In this document: in pieces, positions 1 through 5,985 of the stretch
How the letters are laid out: each line of letters opens with the position of its first letter
How positions within the stretch are numbered: position 1 is the first letter of the stretch
Assembly: GCA_023459915.1 (NCBI GenBank)
Contig: JAEWSN010000177.1
Span: forward strand, 1 to 9,982
Source: Bacillota bacterium
Lineage (GTDB): Bacteria; Bacillota; Clostridia; DSM-8532
Direction: 5' to 3'
DNA length: 9,982 nucleotides
The notes under the pieces: generated by a model
Seen by the model: only the letters and a program-made list of their open reading frames with translations
Database searches by the model: none
Told to the model about the DNA's origin: nothing
Made by a program: the position numbers and the translations under genes

Positions 1-111
1 GCCTGCGGTATGTTCTGCAGCCAGCTTTCCGCTCGCTTCCCATCTACGGAGTGTCGAAATGCTGACACCCAATGCAATCGAGGCTTCCCGAATTCCAACA
101 ATCCTATTCAT
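1..111 (-). CDS. tnpA: IS607-family serine recombinase TnpA, N-terminal part (runs off left edge)
   Basis: Thirty-seven codons are visible, from an ATG at 111 to the window edge. The peptide begins MNRIVGIREASIALGVSIST and continues LRRWEASGKLAAEHTAG. This is the MerR-like winged helix-turn-helix that opens IS607-type TnpA proteins: 'G-(V/I)-S-x-S-T-L-R-R-W-E-x-x-G-K-L' is the DNA-recognition part, and the next residues in the family are usually GGHRRY. The catalytic serine-recombinase domain would lie outside the window. Family members catalyse movement of IS607 elements with little target specificity beyond a GG dinucleotide and usually sit upstream of tnpB. The gene is AT-rich at its 5' end, unlike the GC-rich neighbours, which fits a mobile origin. 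No Shine-Dalgarno sequence precedes the ATG. A stand-alone MerR-type regulator is the alternative, but the motif match favours TnpA. Confidence 0.8.
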   Translation of the reverse strand, partial: MNRIVGIREASIALGVSISTLRRWEASGKLAAEHTAG

Positions 112-123
112 ATTGAATATTTT

Positions 124-151
124 ATCATAGAAATAATTATAATTCAATCAA
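124..151 (-). promoter_or_regulatory. Candidate promoter for tnpA
   Basis: On the minus strand TTGATT (146-151) is followed after 16 bases by TATGAT (124-129), a reasonable -35/-10 pair in an AT-rich stretch. Transcription would start near 117, only a few bases before the ATG at 111, so the transcript would be leaderless or nearly so. That agrees with the absence of a ribosome binding site. Inverted copies of ATTGAAT/ATTCAAT (112-118 and 142-148) flank the -10 region and could be a recombinase or repressor site. This rests on motif reading only. Confidence 0.4.
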
Positions 152-558
152 ACAGTTCGAACCCTTCCACGGTCTCCTGATTTTCACACAGGCGCCCGGC
201 CGCGAGGATTTTGAATGCGAGGCAGGGAACGGTGGCTTGCTGCATGATGTGGAACATCCGGGGCGGATCGCTTTCAAGATACACCTCGGAGACTGGAATC
301 GGCACGTGACCCAGCAGGGCCTGCAGTTCATCCCGTGTGCGGTGGCGTTCATAGATGCAGCACATCATGAAATCCACATCCCATCCCTCGTCCAGAACCT
401 GTTGCAGCGCATCCGGCATATGGGAGGAAATGCCCACCAGCATGCCGGTTTGTGAACCGGCTGAGGTGCGACCCCCCGTTGATGCAGTTCGCGCCCGCCA
501 CCAACCGGGATACCGTATGGGAACCGATGTTGATTCCAGGAAGTGTCGGTGTTGCCAT
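144..558 (-). pseudogene. Broken TIM-barrel / aldo-keto-reductase-like protein gene
   Basis: The original start is the ATG at 558, preceded at good spacing by GAGGGAGG (564-571). The first 38 or so residues read MATPTLPGINIGSHTVSRLV and on to 'GANCINGGSHLSRFTNR', the usual opening of this family (beta-strand, then 'SRL-x-x-G-x-N', then 'SH'). The frame is then lost near 445-460. A second frame continues with 'GMLVGISSHMPDAL', 'GWDVDFMMCCIY', 'EVYLESDPPRMF' and 'PCLAFKILAAGR', which belong to the C-terminal half of the same kind of protein. The middle of the barrel, probably 100 residues or more, is missing, so a deletion rather than a simple frameshift is likely. The 3' end is cut near 163, where an IS607-like element begins; translation would stop at a TGA (144-146) inside the element. 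The family is recalled from pattern and usually annotated as hypothetical; its reaction is unknown. Confidence 0.65.
444..461. repeat. Perfect 7-bp inverted repeat at the deletion junction
   Basis: GCCGGTT (444-450) and AACCGGC (455-461) are perfect inverted copies around the 4-base loop TGTG. They lie exactly where the two reading frames of the broken gene meet, so the hairpin may mark the deletion endpoint. Confidence 0.7.
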
Positions 559-872
559 GGGAGCCTCCCTCTGAAACCGTCGCGTCAGCAACAAGCATGA
601 TGCATTTGTGACAACGGGTGAGCCAATTCGGGCACGACGCTGTTATATCAAATTGCATCCACCGCGGCAATCATGGCCAGACAGTTTGCCATCGGCACAT
701 GTCCGGGCTGGTCAAACCCAATTTCGTCATGGTATGCTAAAACGAAACAGCACCTGTTTGTACGACAGCGAGACTGCGCTGCCCACAAGGCGCACCAGGA
801 TCAGCCCTTGTGTCGCAAACGCGCTCCGAGAGCGGCGAACAACAAGAAAAGCGAGAAGAGGAGAAACCAGCC
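559..872. other. Non-coding gap between divergent genes
   Basis: These 314 bases separate the minus-strand broken gene from the plus-strand esterase. Open frames here are short and lack family resemblance or ribosome binding sites. The part next to 558 carries the Shine-Dalgarno sequence of the broken gene, and the part next to 873 carries that of the esterase. A candidate promoter is described separately. I see no tRNA, riboswitch or terminator in it. Confidence 0.6.
709..747 (+). promoter_or_regulatory. Candidate extended -10 promoter and overlapping inverted repeat
   Basis: TGGTATGCT (730-738) fits an extended -10 (TGn plus TATGCT). A weak -35, TGGTCA (709-714), lies 18 bases upstream of it. 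TTTCGT (722-727) and ACGAAA (742-747) form a 6-bp inverted repeat around the -10 and could be an operator. The 5' leader to the esterase ATG would be about 130 bases. The signal is weak, and no other promoter is clearer in this gap. Confidence 0.3.
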
Positions 873-2396
873 ATGCGAAGAACCGCAAAGACCGAATCCG
901 GCATTGTCCAGGGCCTTCCCGCAGCAGATCCCCGCATCACCAGTTACAAGGGCATTCCCTTTGCCGCGCCGCCTGTCGGGCGGAACCGCTGGCGTGCCCC
1001 GCAGCCGGTTGCTTCATGGAGCGAGCCGCTCAAGGCCTTTGATTTCGGCCCGGCCGCCCTGCAGCCGCCGACCGTCATCGATGAGGCGAACATCTATACC
1101 CGGGAATGGTCGGTGGACCCCGAACAGCCGATGGATGAGGACTGCCTCTACCTGAACGTCTGGACCCCCGCCAGACAGCCCGATGAAAAGCTGCCCGTGT
1201 TCGTGTGGTATTTCGGAGGCGGATTGCAGGTGGGCCATCCCGCGGAGATGGAATTCGACGGCGAGCGCATCGCCCGCCGCGGCATTGTGGTTGTGACGGT
1301 CAATTACCGGCTCAACGCCTTTGGCTTTCTGTGCCATCCCGACATCACGGCCGAAGCGCCCGAAGCGCCGGCCAATTTCGGACATCTTGACCAGCAGTTC
1401 GGCACGCAATGGGTGAAGCGGAACATCGCGGCGTTCGGCGGCGATCCCGACAACATCACCATCGGTGGCCAGTCCGCCGGCGGCGGCAGCGTCATGAGCC
1501 AGCTGACCAGCCCCCAGAATGAAGGGCTGTTCCAGCAGGCAATCGTGGAAAGCGGCATCATCACCAAGCTATATGACGGCAACCGTGTGCCGGGAACCTG
1601 GCTGACACTGGCGCAGGCGGAGCAGGAGGGTGTGAAATTCTTCGACTATCTTGGGGTCCGCACACTGGAGCAGGCCCGCCGCATCCCCTCACTTGCGCTG
1701 CGCGACAAGGTGATGGCCTATGGCGCGTTCTGGGGAACGGTTGTGGACAGCCAGTTCTGTGTGGCCAACCCGTTTGACCGGTTCGTGCGCAACGAGCGGT
1801 GGATGGTGCCCGTGATGATGGGGCATACCTCGGACGAGTTCTACAACGGCCCCATGGTGGACAGCGTGGACGCGCTGCGTGAAATGGCCGTGCGCATGTT
1901 CGGCGACAACGCGCAGACCTATCTCCAGCTCATCGGCGCAGATCAGGGGACAGTCGAGGAAATCTGCAAGCGCGCCTCCGTCCGCATCATCGAGTATTCC
2001 ATCCGGCTGGCGGCACAGGCCAGCGAGCGCGCCGGTTCCAAGGCGCCGCTGTACTACTACAACTTTGACCCGGAGATTCCGGGATGGGACAATCCGGGCA
2101 CCTTCCATTCGGTGGATTTGTGGTTCTTCTTTGAAACCCTGGCCAAATGCTGGCGCCCGTTCACAGGCAAGCATTACGACCTCGCGCGGCAGATGTGCAA
2201 CTACTGGTGTCATTTCATCCGCACGGGGAACCCGAACGGAGATGATTCAACCGGTGAGCCGTTGCCGGCCTGGGAAGCCTACAGCGAGGCCGCGCCTTAC
2301 GGCATGCTGTTCGGAGACACCACCTCGTTCAGCCGGGAGGAACCGACTGCGCTGATGAAGTTCCTCGTTGACCAAAGACTCAAGACACAGGCATAG
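873..2396 (+). CDS. Type-B carboxylesterase (alpha/beta hydrolase)
   Basis: A 507-residue serine esterase that should hydrolyse carboxylic esters, possibly acyl groups on plant-derived sugars. Family marks are in order: YKGIPFAAPPVG (25-36), the type-B signature EDCLYLNVW (89-97), an oxyanion-hole loop VWYFGGG (111-117), and the nucleophile elbow GGQSAGGGS with Ser201 (198-206). The likely acid is in GHTSDEF (Asp321/Glu322) and the catalytic His is His412 in GTFHSVDLW. Length is normal for the family. The oxyanion loop has Phe where most relatives have His (HGGG). No signal peptide is visible, so it is probably cytoplasmic. The ATG at 873 is chosen because AGGAG (859-863) lies 9 bases upstream; an in-frame ATG at 810 would add 21 charged residues without similarity or a ribosome site. 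It converges on the sugar-transporter operon, so a shared substrate is plausible but not shown. Confidence 0.92.
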   Translation: MRRTAKTESGIVQGLPAADPRITSYKGIPFAAPPVGRNRWRAPQPVASWSEPLKAFDFGPAALQPPTVIDEANIYTREWSVDPEQPMDEDCLYLNVWTPARQPDEKLPVFVWYFGGGLQVGHPAEMEFDGERIARRGIVVVTVNYRLNAFGFLCHPDITAEAPEAPANFGHLDQQFGTQWVKRNIAAFGGDPDNITIGGQSAGGGSVMSQLTSPQNEGLFQQAIVESGIITKLYDGNRVPGTWLTLAQAEQEGVKFFDYLGVRTLEQARRIPSLALRDKVMAYGAFWGTVVDSQFCVANPFDRFVRNERWMVPVMMGHTSDEFYNGPMVDSVDALREMAVRMFGDNAQTYLQLIGADQGTVEEICKRASVRIIEYSIRLAAQASERAGSKAPLYYYNFDPEIPGWDNPGTFHSVDLWFFFETLAKCWRPFTGKHYDLARQMCNYWCHFIRTGNPNGDDSTGEPLPAWEAYSEAAPYGMLFGDTTSFSREEPTALMKFLVDQRLKTQA

Positions 2397-2421
2397 GGAA
2401 CAGACACAGGCATAGGGAACA
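2384..2421 (+). repeat. Two perfect tandem copies of a 19-bp unit across the esterase stop codon
   Basis: The unit GACACAGGCATAGGGAACA occurs at 2384-2402 and again directly at 2403-2421 with no mismatch. The first copy contains the esterase stop TAG (2394-2396); the second is untranslated. Perfect identity suggests a recent duplication. Confidence 0.9.
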
Positions 2422-2426
2422 TGAAC

Positions 2427-2462
2427 AAAACAGGAGCCGGCCATTGCGCCGGCTCCTGTTTT
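2427..2462. terminator. Bidirectional rho-independent terminator
   Basis: A 15-base arm (2427-2441: AAAACAGGAGCCGGC) and its perfect complement (2448-2462) enclose a 6-base loop. The arms begin with A-runs and end with T-runs on both strands, so the hairpin can stop transcripts from either side. It lies 30 bases past the esterase stop and 22 bases past the last permease stop, between convergent genes. Confidence 0.93.
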
Positions 2463-2484
2463 GCTTTCTGCACCCTGTTGCCAA

Positions 2485-3312
2485 TCACTTCAAAATCGCG
2501 CCGGCGGTCAGCGCTTTCTCTATCTGCTCGTTGGCGACCAGATAGACCAGAACGGTCGGGATGCTGACAATGATCATGGCCGCGCCGATTTGACCCCAGT
2601 GCGACACCCCGATGCTCACGAAGAAGTTCAGCAGGCCAACGGTCAGCGGACGAATCCTGTCCTCCGCGCCCAGAATGAACGCAAGGAAGAACTCGTTGTA
2701 GATGTTCATGAAGATCAACGCGCACTGCGTTGCGATGGCGGGTTTGGTGATGGGCAGAATGACGGAGAAAAAAGTCCGGTAGATGGAGCAGCCATCCATG
2801 CAGGCAGCTTCCTCCAGCTCCCGCGGCAATCCCCTGAAAAACGCGCCCATCATCAGGACGCAGGAGGGCAGGGCAAAGGCCGCGTACGGCAGAATCAGGC
2901 CCAGATGGGTGCCCTTGAGGCCGAGATCCCGCACCATGATCAGGATGGGAATGATGACGACCTGCACGGGAACAATCAGGCCGGTGGCCACATAGCTCAT
3001 CGCAAACCCCTTGAACCGCCAGTTCAGCCGGGTGACGGCATACGCCAGCATGCCGCCCAGGAAGATGGTGATGGCCATGGTGGCGACCGCGTAGATGAGA
3101 CTGTTGAGCAGATAGGGCAGGAAGGTGAACTTCTCAAGCGCATCCCCATAGTTGTTGAAAGCCCAGGTCTGCGGCAAGCCGAATGGATTGTCGTAGACCT
3201 CGCTTTTTGTTTTCAGCGAAATGTTCAGCATCCAATAAAGCGGAAAGAGAAACGACAGGCCGATGGCTGTCATGAGAAGGCCTGTCAATGTCTTCGTCAT
3301 TTTACGGGTCAC
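2485..3312 (-). CDS. CUT1 sugar ABC transporter permease (MalG/AraQ type)
   Basis: One of two membrane subunits of an oligosaccharide importer. The 275-residue protein has the usual six predicted membrane segments: about 10-30, 70-95, 105-127, 138-160, 195-215 and 240-262. The EAA loop that contacts the ATPase is E168-A-A-C-M-D-G174 followed by VILP, matching the family pattern EAAxxDGxxxxxxFxxVxLP. The start chosen is GTG at 3312 because AGGAGGTG (3322-3329) lies 9 bases upstream; an ATG four codons later (3300) has no well-placed ribosome site. It follows the other permease by 59 bases and is the last gene of the operon, ending just before the bidirectional terminator. No ATP-binding subunit is encoded nearby. 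In Firmicutes, CUT1 systems commonly share one MsmX/MsmK ATPase, which I infer here. Confidence 0.93.
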   Translation of the reverse strand: MTRKMTKTLTGLLMTAIGLSFLFPLYWMLNISLKTKSEVYDNPFGLPQTWAFNNYGDALEKFTFLPYLLNSLIYAVATMAITIFLGGMLAYAVTRLNWRFKGFAMSYVATGLIVPVQVVIIPILIMVRDLGLKGTHLGLILPYAAFALPSCVLMMGAFFRGLPRELEEAACMDGCSIYRTFFSVILPITKPAIATQCALIFMNIYNEFFLAFILGAEDRIRPLTVGLLNFFVSIGVSHWGQIGAAMIIVSIPTVLVYLVANEQIEKALTAGAILK

Positions 3313-3371
3313 AGCGGGAGCCACCTCCTGGCATGTTGTGGTTGTTCGTGCGGCTTGCGGAACGCATGGGG

Positions 3372-4256
3372 TTAGAATTCGATTTTTTCCCTTGCGACGA
3401 ATCGCTGGATGAAATGGTTGATGGCAAGGCATTCCAGGATGAACAGGATGGCAATGGCACAGCCCTGTCCAAAGTCCGAGGTGGAAAACGCCTTGTAGTA
3501 GAGCTGGTAGATGACGGTGCGCGAGGCATCTCCCGGGCCGCCGCCGGTCATGATGCGCACATGGGCGAACTGCGCCATGCAGCCGAGCGTGGAGATGACC
3601 AGCAGGTATTTGGTGATGTCCTGGAGCAGGGGAATGGTGATGCGCAGGCTCACCTGCGCGAAATTCGCGCCGTCTATGGTGGCCGCCTCGTAGTAGGTGG
3701 GCGGGATGGATTTGATGCCGGTGTAGAACAGCAGCGCGTTCAGCCCGATGTACTGCCACAGGAAGGCAATCGCGATGGCCGGAACGACCGTGGTTTCGTT
3801 GGACAACCAGGCGGTGGCGAGCCCGTCGAGCCCAATTCCCCGCAACACACTGTTGATGAGGCCCCAGTTCGGTTCATACAGCGCAATCCACATCTGCGCG
3901 ATGACGGTGACGGACAACACCGCGGGAAAAACGCTGCTGGCCTTGAAAAACCGGCGAACCCCTTCGGTCTGCCTGTCCATCACAAGCGCGAGGAGCAGGG
4001 AGAGGGGCAGGCCAACGAGCAGCGAGAGCGCCACAATCAGGAAGGTGTTGCGGTTGGACAGCCAAAAGGTTCGGTCCCGGAGCACCTTCAGGTAGTTGGC
4101 GAACCCGACATAACCGTCGTTGACGAACCCGTTGTTCTTTTGGAAGCTGATGGCGATTTCCGGGAGAATGGGGTAGATGACAAAGGCGGTGAACAGGAAG
4201 AGGGCCGGAAACGCGAACAGGAAGATGGCCAGCTTGTTGTTGTAGTATTTCTCCAT
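3372..4256 (-). CDS. CUT1 sugar ABC transporter permease (MalF/UgpA type)
   Basis: The partner membrane subunit, 294 residues. It starts MEKYYNNKLAIFLFAFPALF, giving membrane segment 1 at about 9-30; further segments lie at about 70-93, 105-126, 157-178, 215-233 and 263-284. The EAA loop is E190-A-A-T-I-D-G196, with ITIPLL following, and 'MTGGGPGDASRT' (236-247) is the conserved loop before the last segments. The start at 4256 is chosen because TM1 begins just after it; only a weak GGGGG lies 6 bases upstream. A second in-frame ATG at 4316 overlaps the stop of the binding-protein gene as TGATG. It would add 20 residues, but its leader would be coded by a strong RNA hairpin. Translational coupling from that site cannot be excluded. 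It lies between the binding protein and the MalG-type permease in one operon. Confidence 0.92.
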   Translation of the reverse strand: MEKYYNNKLAIFLFAFPALFLFTAFVIYPILPEIAISFQKNNGFVNDGYVGFANYLKVLRDRTFWLSNRNTFLIVALSLLVGLPLSLLLALVMDRQTEGVRRFFKASSVFPAVLSVTVIAQMWIALYEPNWGLINSVLRGIGLDGLATAWLSNETTVVPAIAIAFLWQYIGLNALLFYTGIKSIPPTYYEAATIDGANFAQVSLRITIPLLQDITKYLLVISTLGCMAQFAHVRIMTGGGPGDASRTVIYQLYYKAFSTSDFGQGCAIAILFILECLAINHFIQRFVAREKIEF

Positions 4257-4277
4257 ATCAACCCCCGGTGGGACAGG

Positions 4278-4309
4278 TGGGGTCAGCCCCCGAAGAGGGT
4301 CTGACCCCA
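4278..4309 (-). promoter_or_regulatory. mRNA hairpin between binding-protein and permease genes
   Basis: TGGGGTCAG and CTGACCCCA pair over 9 bp (4278-4286 with 4301-4309). On the transcribed (minus) strand the inner part can close with a C(UUCG)G tetraloop (4290-4295), an unusually stable loop. There is no T-run, so it is not a standard terminator. Its position just after the binding-protein stop fits a 3' stabiliser that allows more binding protein than permease, as known for malE-malF. The GGGGTCAG palindrome could also be a dispersed genomic repeat. Confidence 0.65.
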
Positions 4310-4315
4310 TACCCA

Positions 4316-5701
4316 TCAGTTGAAGTTGTCGGCCCAGATGGGGGTGACGTCCCGGATGTAGTCATCGGGCGCGTAGCCGCCGGTGAGCAGTTTGCTGTTC
4401 AGGGTGGCGATTTCCGCGGACATGGCGGTGCTGAAGGTGGCGGCCCACAGGGAGGCCACCTTGATTTTCGCGTTGCTGAACTGGTCATAATTCCGCTGCG
4501 CCAAATCGGACATGCCCTCGATGGCGATGCCGGTGTCCAGCGCGGTGGGGGCCTTGTTTTCGATGTTGTAGTACAGGGCGTCCTGCGTGGCGCAGAACAT
4601 GGCGAAGTTGGCGGCGACCTCCGGGTTCTCCGTGTTTGCGGAAACCAGGTAACCGCTCAACGGCGCGCCCCAGAACTGAATGGCGTTGTTGGCGTCCAGG
4701 CCTTCCTTGGCGGTGGGCCAGACCATGAAATCCAGATCCGGCACGGCCTTCTCAAGATTGGCCAGCTCCCAGGTGAACATCGCCAGCATGGCGGTTTTCC
4801 CGGAGGTGAACGCTTCCATGGCGGGACCGTAGTCGATGTTGGTGACGCCCTCGTCAAAGGCGCCTGCCTGAACCAGTGTCTGGATGCGGCCCAGCGCGTT
4901 CTTCACCACGGGGTTGCTGAAATCGGTGGCGTTGTTGGCCAGATCGATGGCCACCTGCGGATCCTCGGCCATGATCATGGTCTGCAGCATGTGCAGGTTG
5001 GGCGTCCAGCCATCCTTGCCGACGATGGACATGGGGGTGATGCCGGCAGCCTTGAGGGCCTTGCAGGCGTCCGCCAGTTCCTCGAATGTGGTGGGAACGG
5101 CGATGTTGTTCTGTGTGAACATGTCCTTGTGGTACCACAGCCGGGGCGTGAAATACTGGTCGGCGCCGGGCTGCACACAGTACAGCTTCCCGTTTTTGTC
5201 GGGCGCGATGACCTCGGCCATCTTGAATTTCTTGTCGAAGCCGGCCTTGACCACATAGGGCTGCAGGTCCAGCGCGTTTTCGGACTGCACCACCACGCTG
5301 GAGAGGTTCTGCTCGGAGAACCACACATCGGGCATGTCGCCGGACGCGTTGTAGGCCTTGAGCTTGTTGGCGTAATCCTGACCGCCGCCGCCAAGATCAT
5401 ATTCAATCTCGACATTCGGCATTTCCTTGGCCACGTTGACCATGATGTACTTCTCGCGAATCATGTTGCGGTTGTCATCCGCGCTCAGGGAGAGGAATTT
5501 CAAGGTGATTTTCTCTTCCGGAGCCGCCTCTGTGGAGGCTTCCGTGGATGCCGCCGGCGCCTCGGCCGAACTGGCCTTGGGCGCGTCGGAAGAGGCGGCG
5601 GGCGCCTGGCTCGCGGGAGGCGTCTCCTGACCGCAGGCGGCCATGGAGAACAGCAGAGACAGGACCATGAGGGCGGCAAGGATGCGTTTGGAATTTTTCA
5701 T
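4316..5701 (-). CDS. Sugar ABC transporter substrate-binding lipoprotein
   Basis: This 461-residue lipoprotein should capture an oligosaccharide outside the membrane and deliver it to the two permeases. The N-terminus MKNSKRILAALMVLSLLFSM followed by AAC is a lipoprotein signal, with Cys23 the lipidated residue. Residues 24-64 form an Ala/Ser/Pro/Glu-rich linker tethering the domain. The mature part begins ITLKFLSLSADDN and has the extracellular binding protein family 1 layout: 'NASGDMPDVWF' near residue 120, 'VPTTFEELADACKALKAAGI' in the hinge region, and 'AFTSGKTAMLAMFTWELANL' with the conserved 'GKxAM' motif. The ATG at 5701 is preferred because AAGGAGG (5707-5713) lies 5 bases upstream; the adjoining ATG at 5704 is too close. 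It is the first gene of the transporter operon, preceded by a 269-base gap where regulation by the neighbouring response regulator is expected. Confidence 0.94.
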   Translation of the reverse strand: MKNSKRILAALMVLSLLFSMAACGQETPPASQAPAASSDAPKASSAEAPAASTEASTEAAPEEKITLKFLSLSADDNRNMIREKYIMVNVAKEMPNVEIEYDLGGGGQDYANKLKAYNASGDMPDVWFSEQNLSSVVVQSENALDLQPYVVKAGFDKKFKMAEVIAPDKNGKLYCVQPGADQYFTPRLWYHKDMFTQNNIAVPTTFEELADACKALKAAGITPMSIVGKDGWTPNLHMLQTMIMAEDPQVAIDLANNATDFSNPVVKNALGRIQTLVQAGAFDEGVTNIDYGPAMEAFTSGKTAMLAMFTWELANLEKAVPDLDFMVWPTAKEGLDANNAIQFWGAPLSGYLVSANTENPEVAANFAMFCATQDALYYNIENKAPTALDTGIAIEGMSDLAQRNYDQFSNAKIKVASLWAATFSTAMSAEIATLNSKLLTGGYAPDDYIRDVTPIWADNFN

Positions 5702-5970
5702 CATTTCCTCCTTGTTTCGGGACATGGCAGCGGCCGCTCGAAGTGGCGGCAGATGATGTCGTTCCGGCCTGCTCCATGGTGGGTCGACAGGTTCTTTCGT
5801 GGAGTGACGGGTGTTTTCGTACAGGTTGGGGCTTGTGAACGGGACTGGATTTTGCGTGTTGCGCGACACAACTCCATCATTGTCCAACCCGTCGCCCCGT
5901 GGAAGAGAGGATTCTGTTCCGACAAGGAGGATTGTCGGATCATCTTGTCCCGCCAAGGAGGACGGATGGA
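5702..5970 (-). promoter_or_regulatory. Upstream region of the transporter operon (probable regulator target)
   Basis: This 269-base gap must hold the promoter if the transporter operon is controlled separately from the kinase/regulator pair. I could not pick a convincing -35/-10 pair. It contains an imperfect palindrome GTGTTGCGCGACAC (5856-5869, 12 of 14 symmetric) that could be an operator, and a repeat array at its far end. AraC-type regulators usually bind direct repeats, so this assignment is loose. Confidence 0.35.
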
Positions 5971-5985
5971 TCATCTTGTCCCGCC
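5917..5985. repeat. Imperfect tandem repeats of 31-bp period across the regulator stop codon
   Basis: GGATCATCTTGTCCCGCC occurs perfectly at 5937-5954 and 5968-5985. Each copy is flanked by an AAGGAGGA segment (about 5924-5931 and 5955-5962), and a decayed third copy begins near 5911. The spacing is 31 bp. One copy codes for the last residues of the response regulator and contains its stop; the others are intergenic. CCGACAA (5919-5925) and TTGTCGG (5932-5938) also form a perfect 7-bp inverted repeat around GGAGGA. Confidence 0.8.

Larger units (their letters stand above)
1..163 (-). mobile_element. IS607-like element, tnpA-proximal end (partial)
   Basis: The tnpA start is followed on its 5' side by about 50 bases of AT-rich sequence (112-160) and then abruptly by GC-rich sequence coding for a conserved protein. 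Protein similarity of the neighbouring broken gene stops at about 'ETVEG', just where the minus strand reads GGG (162-164). IS607 elements insert at GG dinucleotides and make no target duplication, so the junction is placed at about 162-164. The exact base is an estimate. The other end is outside the window. Confidence 0.55.

Noticed and set aside
365..670. Separate small minus-strand gene of about 100 codons
   Set aside because: It is a shadow frame across the broken TIM-barrel-like gene, without a ribosome site or family-like sequence.
810..872. Earlier ATG (810) for the carboxylesterase
   Set aside because: The added 21 residues are highly charged and unlike the family, while AGGAG lies at correct distance from the ATG at 873.
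2461..3375. Long plus-strand open frame (304 codons) opposite the permease
   Set aside because: It is antisense to a clear membrane permease. Its translation is rich in Gln, Gly, His and Asp with no fold-like pattern, as expected from the reverse of GC-rich code.
3288..4304. Plus-strand open frame of 338 codons
   Set aside because: Antisense to the MalF-type permease, with no recognisable motif and no ribosome binding site.
5919..5938. Terminator after the response-regulator gene
   Set aside because: The 7-bp inverted repeat around GGAGGA has no T-run on either strand and is part of the 31-bp repeat array.
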